Shown here piece after piece: positions 35,201 through 45,903 of a DNA stretch of 64,000 nt. This stretch comes from Karstenula rhodostoma CBS 690.94 (Eukaryota > Ascomycota > Dothideomycetes > Pleosporales > Didymosphaeriaceae). The notes beneath the pieces were generated by a model. That model worked only from the letters and a program-made list of their open reading frames with translations. It searched no databases and was not told the DNA's origin. Location: NCBI GenBank assembly GCA_010093485.1, contig MU001503.1, positions 256,224-320,223 of the forward strand, given 5' to 3'. Both the position numbers and the translations under genes were made by a program. Positions within the stretch are counted from its first letter, which is position 1, and every line of letters begins with the position of its first letter.

Positions 35201-35370
35201 GGAGGCTGGAGGTTCGAGGCTGGAGGCTGGAGGCTGGAGGCTCCGAGAACCCGGTCGCACGCGGGCCACGGCGCAAATCATAGCGCGTCTTATTGAGTCG
35301 TCGGTCGTCGCTTGTGTGGGCGGCACGCAGAGTTCGCGTGGGCGCGTCCAGCTCGCGCGGGGACGGCGGC
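32289..35370. other. long region without a recognised gene
   Basis: About 3 kb. Several medium open frames exist on both strands (for example 33294-33593, 33720-33992 and 34353-34805), but none has recognisable motifs and all look random. Near 35195-35241 there is a GGCTGGA heptamer repeat. The right part probably belongs to the upstream region of the Zn2Cys6 gene. Confidence 0.4.
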
Positions 35371-35444
35371 GAGGGCGAGGGCGAGGGCGAGGGCGAGGGC
35401 GAGGGCGAGGGCGAGGGCGAGGGCGAGGGCGAGGGCGAGGGCGA
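35371..35444. repeat. (GAGGGC)n hexanucleotide repeat, about 12 copies
   Basis: A perfect tandem array of GAGGGC, equally (GGGCGA)n. Each unit carries a GGG run separated by CGA, so the plus strand has a textbook G-quadruplex pattern repeated about 12 times. Frames through it read as Gly-Glu, Arg-Ala or Ala-Leu/Pro-Ser dipeptides and are not evidence of a protein. Confidence 0.95.
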
Positions 35445-37235
35445 CAGGGTGGGCAGACTCACAGCAGAGCAGCGCTCTTGAAAAGCGTGCGCTCGTCGTG
35501 GTCGGATTCGCGTGCGGTGTGTGGCGAAGGATACCGGGAGGGTGGAAAGGGCATGGGGGTCGGCGGGAGAGCTTAAGCTTGTTGGACAGCGCAGCATCAG
35601 CCGCCCGCGCAGACGATCCGACCCATGCATGCTCCTTGCTCCTTGCTCCTTGCTCCTTGCGTGCATCTTGTAGACGACGCAGCAGGTATGCGGATGCGCG
35701 AGCCATTGGGGTGGTGCGGTGCTGGGTGCGCGCTGGACCACTGCACCTGCTCCCTGCTCTGGTCAGTTACTGAGCACGCTTCGCAAGCGACCCTCCTCGG
35801 GCGCACACACGGCCGGCGGCGACGACGGGTTGAGCTGGAGTCTGGAGTCTGGAGTCTGGACGAGACGAGAGCGTCGTGGGCGCCGAAAGGAGCAGCTAGC
35901 AGCGAGACTCTAGAGACGCTTCCCAGGGACAATGGCAGCGACGGCGACAGCGTCTCTGGGCTCTGGATCAGGCTGTGGACCGGCGAGGTGCCAGTGCGGT
36001 GCGGCGTCGGTCGCGCTTGCCTGGCCCCGGCCGGTCGCTGGTCGCTCCTGCCCTGGCTGGTCTTGTTAGCCCACGGTGCATGTGCATGGTGCATGACACT
36101 CTGCACTCTGCCTCCCACGCCCGCAACCGCCCTCGACGACAGCATACAGCATCACGACGACAGCATACAGCATCACGACGACGTCCGTCGCGGTGCTATT
36201 CTGGGCAGACGGCCGCACCCTGGTCTGCCGGAGCCCAGCACGACCCGCCCATACGCCCGCTCGCTCGCACGCCCGGCCAGCGATCACCCAGGGGTGTATT
36301 CACTGACCCCAGCCCACCTCCCCGTCGTACGTCTGGTGCCCAGTCCGCCAGCCAGCCCAAGCGTTGCAAGCCTCTCGCTAGGCCAATGGTGGCATGCATC
36401 GTGCCCGCTCTCCGCATCCCCTCTGCCATCCCCTCTGCCATCCCCTCTGCCCTATAGCGACATGCGACATGCTTCCCGTATGCTCTGCAGCCCCAGCCCC
36501 ATCCCCTTCCCCATCAGTCCGAGTGCCGTCCTTGCTGCTTATCGCCATTCATTCATTCCCACACTGTACCTTGGCTCGACAGCGCCCCACCACCCCGTAG
36601 TCGTCCCAATCTGTCTAGACCGCCTGTTCATTCTCAGCCGCCTGCTTCCCGCTTCGAGCTTTCAATCACTACGTGCAGCCTGCTTCGGCCTGGCAACTCA
36701 TCCTACGGGCCCCGGCCGCCTGCCAGCTCGTTGGCGTCTGTGCCGGCCTTCACGCATGGTGCGTGCTCCCGTTCCCTATATCTGACATACTCCTCCGGCT
36801 CCACTTGGTACCTGAGCCAAAGGTACACTTGACCATTAGACCCTACTCGCCGCTGCTCTATGCCAACCTTCGCCGGATCCACTCACGTAGCGCTGCTCCT
36901 CGACACCGTCTCCTGAGTCCTCGGGTCCGCCGCAGAATCTGACAGCTGGGCCGTTGACGCCGCCCGCCAAACCACAGCCAGCCGATCGACACTTGCTGGC
37001 GGCCGCTTTCCCCTCCTGGCTCCATAGCGCCGACTCTGCTCGCGGGCCAGTGACCGCCCGGCCCATTCCCGTGCCTTCTCCTTTAACCCTATCTCGCCCA
37101 GGTACGCCTCTTTTCTCCATCATTCGGGACCTTTGGCGGTTCCGGGCCACCTTCAAACTACCCGGGGATCCCTCTTTGCTGACCCTCGGCCAGCCTCTCC
37201 AAACATACACTCAACCTCCAAGTCGTTCTTGCTCC
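35445..37235. other. low-complexity leader/promoter of the Zn2Cys6 gene
   Basis: Almost 1.8 kb of GC-rich, repeat-laden sequence: CTCCTTG heptamers at about 35627-35659, a duplicated ACAGCATACAGCATCACGACG block at about 36137-36181, and a triple CCCCTCTGCCAT repeat at about 36417-36451. The frame of the Zn2Cys6 gene is open from 36954, so an upstream in-frame start by splicing cannot be excluded. A GTACGC donor-like site at 37100 suggests a leader intron. Confidence 0.45.
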
Positions 37236-40200
37236 ATGGAAATGCCCGATCCCAACCCGGGTGCGGGCAGTGGCGCTGGCGATGTGTCACCAACCGCCGC
37301 GAGTAACGCAAAGGCGAGGAAGAGGACCAAGACCGGATGCCTCACCTGCCGCAAGAGGAGGATCAAGTGCGGCGAAGAGAGACCCACCTGCGCCAACTGC
37401 ATCAAGTCCAAACGCCAGTGCGAAGGCTACAACCAGCGCGTCGTCTTCAAGCCCCCCATGGGCGACTGGCCAAACCATCCAGGAGTGGTGACCAACCTGC
37501 AGTATCACAACTCGATGCTCCCCGGCAGCCGTGCACCGACTTACCGCCCCAGCGCCTCATCGCCCCAGGCGTCTGAAAGCACCCTCACATCAATCCAGCC
37601 CCGACCGCACTTCGACTACCAATCCGAAACCCCACCTACCCTTGAACACCCCAACACCCAACAAGCTTACACAAGAACTGCGCCATCCTATGCGCAGGAC
37701 GGCAGCTATAGTCAACCCCTCGCCTCTCCTCAACATCAACTGCCAACGCCGACAAGCGCAACGTCTTACTTTGCTCAGGCGTCGCCGGCGCATGCAAGCT
37801 TCCAGGCACAGTACGCTCAGAATGCTGCACGATACTCTCCGACGCAATATCAAACACAGCCTTCTCATGACCAGAATGGCTACCCCTACGGGACCCACTC
37901 GCAGGCTCCCCTTCAACAGCCGCAAGGTAGTTCAGCGAGCTACAGCCAGGCCTACTCACTGGCAGCCTCACTCGCAGATGATTCGCATTCCATTTACCAA
38001 CCTGTTCAGATACCCCAGCATGACATGTCTTCACCTGTAGCGTATATGCCCCAGCATGCTGTTTACGGTATGTCTCGTGTTTAGTCACGGCTTTCGTCTT
38101 CCAGCCATCACCATCGCTATCTCTTTCTTCTGTCCATCTGTATAAGAACACTCTGGCCTGTCAAGACGGTCATCAAATATTACTACATTCGTTTCTTGTC
38201 AGCACCCTCCATATGCTATGCTCTGCCCCCATGCCTCATCTGTGAGCTTCAAGTCTCAGTCTGCTCCCTTGCTTGTGGAAAGAGACGCGGTTAACGATGG
38301 CCTGTGGATAGACTCCGCTGCCGCACCTAGGGCGAAGGAACCCCCCCTGCGTGGTTTCGCCGGCGACGACCACGTCAGCCCTACACAAGCTCTCGACGAG
38401 GCTGCTGTAGAAGAAGTCGACGACGACTACTGGGACGTTGACTCGGACGTAGAGATGACGAATGTGCCTGGGGCGCCTGACGAGGAGGCGATGGTTTTGA
38501 GCCGAGATTTTAGTCTCGTGCGAAAGATACAGTACCAGCACACGAATGAGTTGTCTGTGCGACGATATGATGCCTTCATCTACGAAGGCGTCCTGGCATC
38601 CTACAAGGCGGAGCAGGTTGCGAATCCGCTGAAGAACCCCAAAACCGCCAGAGTGTTTGTGCACTTCATTCACGTCACGGCACCAGCAAGTTGATGCGAG
38701 TCCATCACAGCCCTTGGCTTCGGCTTACCCGTACCAGTCACTTTCAATCTACGAGCGAAACCCCCGAAATCCTGCGTCCTTATTCGAAGGACCGACCCCG
38801 CCGTCGCAGCAGAACCTATGGACATACATCCTACCTCTAAAAGCCCTGAATCACCAGGGATTGCTGCACGCCATGCTGGCGTTGGCGAGCTTACACATTG
38901 CAAGACTACAACGTGCTTCGGTAACTCCATCGTACAAACATTACGGTCTGAGAAGACGCACCCCCAATGCAATCTGGCCGAAGCTGACCAAATGGCGTAG
39001 CGTACGCATTGAAACGGCTCGGAAGGTCGCTTGCCAACCCCACACGACGACACACAATTGCCACAGTGGCAACAAGTCTTCTCTTGGCCTTTTACGAAGG
39101 CAAGACATCCCCTTTCCCTGTTTGAGCGTTTCTGAGAAGATAGTCATGACTGCCGAGCACGTCAAATGGTCGACGCACCTCGTTGGAGCAGCGCAGCTGC
39201 TTGCCGAACTCGACTTCCCCTCACTTACCCGAGAAGCCCGTCGGTTGAGAGCGGCCCAAGAGGCTCAAGAGTCGGGATTTCTTGCCGACCTTGGTAGTTC
39301 AGGACCAATGCCGATGATAGATACAATGATGCCCGACGAAGGCATGGTCAGTGCGATAATTGGAAAGAAGGTCAGTTATGAAGACTTTGGGAGGGTGCTT
39401 GAGCCGGGCCATGATGGCCAGGAGAAAAGATCTCCTTTGCCAGGGAAATTGGACCTGAAGACGTTTGAAACGTTGCAAGATCTGCAGTGGTTCTACATGC
39501 GGCACGACGCCTTCCAGAGCATGGTGAGCGGTAATCCTTTAATGTAGGCGAACCTCTCCCTCTTACCAATGACATGACTGACAATGTAGAACACCTTTTC
39601 GTACGTGGTCCAACTGTCCCCCTCGCGCACCGCTCGGCCGCCCAGACGCCGTCTACGGTACCCACGACCATGTCGTTCTTCTCATCGCTCGCATATCCGA
39701 CTTCGCCGTACGAGATCGCCCGAGGAAGCTCAAACAAGTGGAAGCAAATGGGGGACAATGGAGGCCGAGCCCCAATATGCCCGGAGGTATGTCCATGGGG
39801 CCCCCGTCTGCTCCAGCGGGACAATCAGCGCCTCCAAGTACTCCGTCCACACCAATGTGGCACCCGCCACATCTGCATGGCAAGGGACCCCCTAGCTCTG
39901 TGTCCGCACCGGGCGCGGAACAAGGACCAGGACCAGAGCAAGGACATAATTCACGCGGGCCACCTTCAATGCCGGCATTCTATGGCATGGCTCCGACGCA
40001 AGGTCCGTCCTCACTTCCAAAAAGCTACGCGACACCCGAAGGCTCCACCTATGAGCAATCTCCCAAGCCCTCCAATACACCCCACCCAGATTTTGCGGAC
40101 CTTCCCGCTGCCCTGTCAGCAGCAGAGGAAGAGTGGCAAGAGATGTCTCGAGCCCATGCCACCATAGCAAGCACTCTCACCAACAACGAAGCTTTCGCAC

Positions 40201-40913
40201 CCCTTCTATTAGATCTTTATCCTGTTGCCCCCGGTGGGAACGTTACACCATTTGGGCCAGCCCTCGTGCACCGCAGCTACGACATCAGCACGATATGGAC
40301 AATGCTCCATCTCTCTAAGATCTTGCTCATACGTTCACATCCTACAATGCCCCCCGCTGCAACGGTAGCAGCTAGCGTCGCCGCAGCAACGACCAAACCG
40401 TACGCCATGCTCATCGGGCGCGTCTCTGCAGGTATGCAAGTGCCGGCCAGCGACGACATACCACTCAGTCCCTTCCTCGGTGCGGCCCTCATTGAGACCA
40501 CAATGGCACTTTTCTTCGCGGGTGTACAGTATCAGGAACCCCCACAGCGCGCTTGGCTCATCAAGCGCCTACTTAACATCGATCGCCGCACGGGATGGGC
40601 ATCCGCCGCAGTTATCGCGCGTGCATGCGAGTCAACTTGGGAAAGAGCTGCGGAAGCAGGGAGAGGGCCGCCATACGAGGGTAGGAAAACTCGACCATAC
40701 GGCGAAGACGGACCGATAGTAATCGACGGCGAGGGAGACGAACGAGGGTGGGGTGGCGGCAGTATTGTTAGGGGGAAAACATTATTTGTACCCAGCGACG
40801 ACGCAACGTATATTACCATGGGGAATGTGAAAGTACCATGGGCGAAGAATTTGTTGGCGAGCGAGGAGGAGTTGAGGGCGGACATGGAGAGGGTGAAGTT
40901 GAAGGGTCGCTAA
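37236..40913 (+). CDS. Zn2Cys6 transcription factor, about 1,115 residues
   Basis: The start at 37236 (MEMPDPNPG) is followed by a Zn2Cys6 cluster with Cys35, 38, 45, 52, 55 and 62 (GCLTCRKRRIKCGEERP...) and the conserved GYNQRVVFKPP. Then comes a Gln/Pro/Ser/Tyr-rich linker, an acidic DDDYWDVDSD stretch, and a fungal-specific regulatory domain (SLSIYERNPRNPASLFEGPT, LLHAMLALASLHIARLQRAS, AEHVKWSTHLVGAAQLLAEL, GVQYQEPPQRAWLIKRLLNI). Exons: 37236-about 38067, 38203-38685, 38738-38945, 39001-39099, 39144-39543 and 39590-40913. The first intron's donor is unresolved, because the obvious GTATGT gives the wrong phase with the strong acceptor at 38202. Introns 38686-38737 (GCAAGT) and 39100-39143 (GCAAGA) are GC-AG. 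It resembles fungal regulators annotated as acriflavine-sensitivity (acr-2-like) C6 factors, from memory only. Targets are unknown. Confidence 0.85.
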
Positions 40914-41556
40914 CGAGCAACTGGAGACGGAGGTGACGGACACAATGACGCCACGGATGATGCTCAACGGCCTGGTCATCCCTGGACGACTGACGCCTCT
41001 CAATTTCACCTACAGACTACGCTGCACCCAAGGGTTCTATACACCTTTCCCCCTGGGCGGAACAAAAGTTGGACACGGTATTTTACCACAGGCTAGCACA
41101 ATCTTAGGCACCGCTAGCGGATCGCAACTTAGAGCTTTCCGCGGACTTCGATCACGACCATTCTCGAACAATGGATTGAACAGATGTCACGCTAGATCAA
41201 TATATCAAAACCGTTCCCATGTGACACTTTTATTGATACCTCGACGCCATATTCCGCTGCCTATGGCAGATAAACCGAGGAGTATATGAAACTTGGAGAC
41301 GGCAGCACAGCGCACCTAGCTTCCTGCTAGATCGGCTTTTGCATGGATTACTCCACACAGAGTCAAGACGGTGATGCTGCCCGATCCAAGAGGCTAGACC
41401 ACAATCAAATGAGAAACTTGGGAAACGAACAAACATGCATGCCAACGCCAACTCCCCCACATATCCGCCAGCCCTAACTCGAAAGCTTGACGTATTTCCA
41501 AAGAAGAGTGTTGGGAACGATGGCAGCATGTCTGTCCAGGGAACGGCGCAGCCACC
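40914..41556. other. intergenic, convergent 3' ends
   Basis: About 640 bases between two gene ends; nothing else was seen. Confidence 0.45.
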
Positions 41557-43270
41557 TCAAGCGTAGCTGGGATAGCGGCTCTGCAGCGTGACGAGCGTAC
41601 CGTAGAAGTCGGCGCACCAGTCCACGCACTCGAGGTACTCCCACCAGAGGCGCAGGGCCTTGGGCTCGTCGGCATCAGCCTGCGTCACGTCAGTACGCTG
41701 TCCATGCACGCCAAGACCAACACATGTCCCGCGGCGCACTCACCTGATGGAAGGCGGTAAGGATGAAGTCCTTCTTGATGAGGTTGGTCTTCATATCCGC
41801 GTCCTTTCTCCACACGCGCAGCGCCTCGACGTAGCGCTTCACATCGCGCAGGACCTTTTCCTCGCGGGCGGTCATGTCGCCGTCGGCCACGGAGCCGCCC
41901 TCGTCCTCGGCCACGGCAGGCAGCGCTCCGCGGTACGCCGGCGCGGGGAAGAAGTGCTTCTTCAGCTCGTCGGTGACCCAGGCCGGGCGGCCCGAAGCCG
42001 ACAACTCCTCGGCCCAGTACTCGCGCACGCCCGCAGGCACGCACTGCTCCATGCGGTCGTGGTCGAGCTTGTCGCTCCACCGCGACTGCGTGTAGTGACC
42101 GTAGTAGACGTAGCGCTTGCGGGGCCTGCCGTCGGGGCCGGGGACGACGCGCAGCACGAACATGGGGACGTTGGACGTCGAGTCGTAGCCGTCCGGGAGG
42201 TCAAAGTCCGGGCTGTCCTCTGGGTTGACGTTGAAGAAGGGGACGAGCTTGGCGCCGTGCTGGCCTGGCGCGCGGGGGAGGTGCGGGTCGTGCGTCGGGT
42301 CGACGGTGTAGTAGACGCGGTCGGGGAGGATGGACGTCTGCGGGGGCGGCACGAAGTTGAGGCCGGGGCCCCAGACGGCGCCGCAGAGGTGGTTGCGGAG
42401 GAAGTCGCCGGAGAAGCTGGTCGTGTTTTTGGGGGGTGGGATCTTGGAGGTGATGGCGGGGGGAAGGTCGGCGAGGTCGGCGATGGGCTGCGGCTTCCAC
42501 GGGCTGTCTGCGATGGAGAGGTGCTGGACTGCGGAGCTCACGTGCGCCTCGGTGGTCCTGGGAGAAAGCGGCGGGGTCGGGGGGCGCGCGACGGCCGCCT
42601 TTTGGAAGATGAGATTGGTCTCCGGGGTGTCGACGTTGCCGTCTGTTACCAGAGGGTTGTTGGCAGGGGAGACGCTGGCTTTGGTCTCGGGGCGCTTAGC
42701 AGAGACGCTGCGCCTGTCAGTGCCTGGCCAATCCACCCGCCCGAAAGATACTGACCCATTGGCGCTGGTATGGTGCGGGTGTTGAGTAGCGACGGAGCTG
42801 GAGCTGGGCTTGACGCGACGGTGTGGCGGGATAGACGAGGTGGTGGAGGAAGCCTTCTGGGATCGCAGATGAGGAGGCACGATCGCACCGTTGGGCTTCT
42901 TTTCACTCACATTAGCATTGGTACAACAACAACTGGACAGTGTGTCTTGTGGCAACACAGCGGCTCCATTGGCCCTCTCCTTGACAGCGTCCAGCGCTTT
43001 CGTAAACCGCGAGTTTGACTGATCCCGGAAGGGACCGACGGTGATGTTCCAGCCACCCTTCTTGAGGGTTTCGATCTCGGTGCGGAGGGTATGGCAGAGA
43101 GTCTTGAGGTGGGAGACTTCGGCGCGGGCGCAGGCTTGCTCGCGTTCAAGGTCCTCCACCTTGAATTGGAGTTGGAGAGAAGAGATTGAGCTCACCTGAG
43201 TGCCATTGGTGGGAGCGGATGCGCCAGCAGCGCGGTTCAAGTGAGCGGCGGAGGGATTGTTGTCAGCCAT
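41557..43270 (-). CDS. coiled-coil protein with DUF6697-like C-terminal domain
   Basis: Exons 41744-43270 and 41557-41679 (64-bp intron, GTGAGT...ACGCAG) give 549 residues. The start at 43270 lies in the good context CACCATGGCT. An N-terminal coiled coil (about 30-70, FKVEDLEREQACARAEVSHL) is followed by a disordered middle. From about residue 285 a conserved domain follows: FSGDFLRNHLCGAVWGPGLN, then APGQHGAKLVPFFN, VPMFVLR and RKRYVYYGHYTQSRWSDKLD. This resembles the fungal DUF6697 pattern (from memory), a domain of unknown role. The C-terminus RLWWEYLECVDWCADFYGTL is restored by splicing. No membrane or signal sequence was seen. Confidence 0.82.
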
Positions 43271-44587
43271 GGTGCTTGTATATGGACGAAGAGCGGACGT
43301 AGAAGTCGAACTCCTGCCGGGATGGAGAAGAGTTGGAGTGGCCAAGAGAGAAGCAGTGGATCGATGGAGGTGTGCAAGAAGGCTCCGTGACCGAAAGAGT
43401 GTGGTGGAGAGGAGAAGGATACGAGGGCGCTGGCAAGTTTATATAGACAGTAAGGCCAGGCACCCAAGCTTCGGCCCTCAATAGTGTAAGAGACCACAAC
43501 TTCTGGTGAAGGAAAGAGTGGCAAGGGCTTCTGGTAGTGACAAGGTGAGAGACGTCTGATCCGTGATACAGCTTCGACAAACGCCTAGCTTGAGCTTCTG
43601 ACCAAGAGAAATGAGCAACAACTGTGGCTGACTGACAAGCACATGCTCGGATGGAGCCTCGTGATGGCAGTACAGTACCGGCCAGGCTAGAGATAGTAAC
43701 GACTGTGGAGGAGACTGGAGCTGCTGCCTACGTGCAGCACCACACTCTGGCCTTTTCTGCGTGCGTTCGACTTCTGAATTCTGCAACTGAGGCATATGGA
43801 TTTATCAAACGTATAATCGTTCCGCAATCGTTCGGCAGGCTTACGCTAGGAAGTCCCGCGCTGGAATTGGAGAGGGATGTATTGGACGCATCATTCGGAC
43901 CAACATAGCATCGAAGCCCTTGCCCGCCATCCCGACAGTGGGTTCTCCCACACGGTAGCAAGCACCAGGCTTCAAAGACATGTGTGGCATCCTTCTAGAT
44001 CTGCGAGCGAGCCTGAAGGGCTTAGCTCACCGCAAGTCCGCAAGTCGTGCCGAGCTCGGCCCCGGATGAAGAGAATTGCTAGACGGTTCTATCCCACTTG
44101 CTGAGCTATCTCTTTCAACTCGATACACCTCGACGGCACGCCGCTCCTTTTCCCTCTTTCGCGTCAGCCTCGTGACATGACGTGACTGCTTCCCTCCGCA
44201 GATACCCGCGTTGACGATGGACTCAACATTCCACACGTACAGGCAGGCAACCGGCGCCTGCCCGCCTGGACCCTTCAATCCCAATGGCATAGTGGATGGG
44301 AAGTCGACTCTGAGACGCGTCGCGTGCGCGGAAAAGGAAGTGGGCTAGCGCGGACCCTGAAATGACAGGAACGCTTGGGCAATTTCGTCATTAGGGACCA
44401 TGGGGGCCGGTCGCAAAAGATCGACCGGCGGGCGGCAGTGAGTGAGCACCAGCCCGAGCACAGCAGACGACCCGACCCTCCACCTATGTAGCCTCTGTCC
44501 TTCCCGTTCGCGACACCGGATACACATTGTACGAGACCCAGCAACACCTGCGTCCCGACCTTTTGTCCGCTTTTCACCGCGTACACC
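43271..44587. other. intergenic, divergent promoters
   Basis: About 1.3 kb between divergently transcribed genes. No coding feature was supported; open frames at 43478-43961 on both strands look random. Confidence 0.45.
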
Positions 44588-45217
44588 ATGCCGCCGAAAC
44601 GCACGCAGGAGGACCCTCAGTCGCTCAAGGACAAGCTACACTCGCTCCAGGGCAACTCCAATGCGCGCGGCCGCCGTAACAACAACGCGAATCTCGCAAA
44701 TGGCGGCAACCCCAAAGAAGTCATGTCCTCGAACGGCGACAACGCCTCGACGCACAGCGGGCAGAATGAGCACACGTCAGGAGTGGGTGGCCTCCAATGA
44801 CTCCCAAAACACTGCAACCGCGGGGCCTATACTGACCTTGTCATTTTCCATAGATGAGCTGGAACACGCAGGACCACGCCGTGCTCCAGGGCTACCGACG
44901 TGCCTACCGCCTCGACACGCCGTCCTCGTTCAAGAACCCCGCCAGCCACATTGTCCTCAGCCAGGGCATCGGCAAGTTCTCGCCCACATCGGCACGGCCG
45001 AAGTCGAAGAGGAGAGTGGAGAAGAGCCAGCTGTCGCTCGCAGTGCGCAAAAACTTCAATGCGCAGGCTGTCTCCGAGAGCAATTGCATCATCGACTGGA
45101 TGTACACAGTGAAGAACCAGGGTAGGCTCCGACTCGTATCACCAGCAAGCAGAAATTAGATACTGACCGGCATCAGACAAGGAGTTCCGTGTGCGCTTCG
45201 CTCCCCCACGTAAATAG
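44588..45217 (+). CDS. SAP30: SAP30-like Sin3/Rpd3 histone deacetylase subunit
   Basis: Exons 44588-44782, 44854-45121 and 45177-45217 (introns 71 and 55 bp) give 167 residues. The first about 65 residues are disordered and charged (MPPKRTQEDPQSLKDKLHSL). The rest is the Sin3-binding SAP30 domain: LQGYRRAYRLDTPSSFKNPA, GIGKFSPTSARPKSKRRVEK, LSLAVRKNFNAQAVSESNCI, and the C-terminus VKNQDKEFRVRFAPPRK, assembled across the last intron. It should be a structural subunit of the large Rpd3-Sin3 deacetylase in the nucleus, in repression. The first donor (GTGGGT at 44783) is my best choice but could shift by a few bases in the disordered part. Confidence 0.87.
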
Positions 45218-45903
45218 ACTATACCCGCTTCTTCGCACCTCCTCACAGCACTTTCGGAGTTCTGATACCCCGGCCTCGGATAGGCATTACACCGTCACCC
45301 TACACATAACGGGTACTAGCATTGGGAAGGCGTTTGGCTATTTTTATACTAGGGAATGGATATCCGGAAGGCCAATGCATGCAGCCGCAGACGCAGCACA
45401 TGCGCTCATGTCAGTTTTGACAGTGGATTTTAGGAAGACTTATTCAGGTTTATGTAACGACTGGACACGTCACCTTTGAAAAATGCGTCATGAATATAAC
45501 AAAAACATTTGGTATCGGGTGCTCCCCTAATGCGCGGCTTGAGACGGCGAGCCTCGGAAGCTGAGGACTCGAGGTCTCGGAATCGCCTCACTGCACTGCG
45601 ACAACTTCAAGAGCTTTTCAGTGCACTCAAAACACTCGAGCATATTGCAAGATAGTAATAGAGTGAATTAAAAAAAAGCATACACTAGTTGGCTTACATA
45701 TGAATGTGCATCAAGAATATGCCAGAAGCAACGCGTGCCGAGGGGACACACCAATGACATCGCGTTTTGAAGTGGTGTTGTCCGTGCGCCAAATTTTGAT
45801 GATTCGGCGCATCGCTCCCAATCCCCCAAAGCTTCAATTCATTCACTGGCATCGCGAAAGCCTTTAATACGTTCATTGTAATTTCGCTGCTATCATAATC
45901 ATC
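45218..45903. other. intergenic
   Basis: About 690 bases holding the SAP30 3' end and the Mdj1 promoter; nothing else was seen. Confidence 0.45.

Noticed and set aside
35290..35773. Long open frames of GEGEGE, ARARAR or ALALAL type
   Set aside because: They are products of the GAGGGC hexanucleotide repeat, present in several frames on both strands, with no conserved flanks.
41660..42754. Plus-strand 364-codon frame opposite the DUF6697-like gene
   Set aside because: It is a Val/Gly/Arg-rich mirror of a GC-rich minus-strand gene with no known motif, while the minus strand carries the conserved domain and a proper intron.
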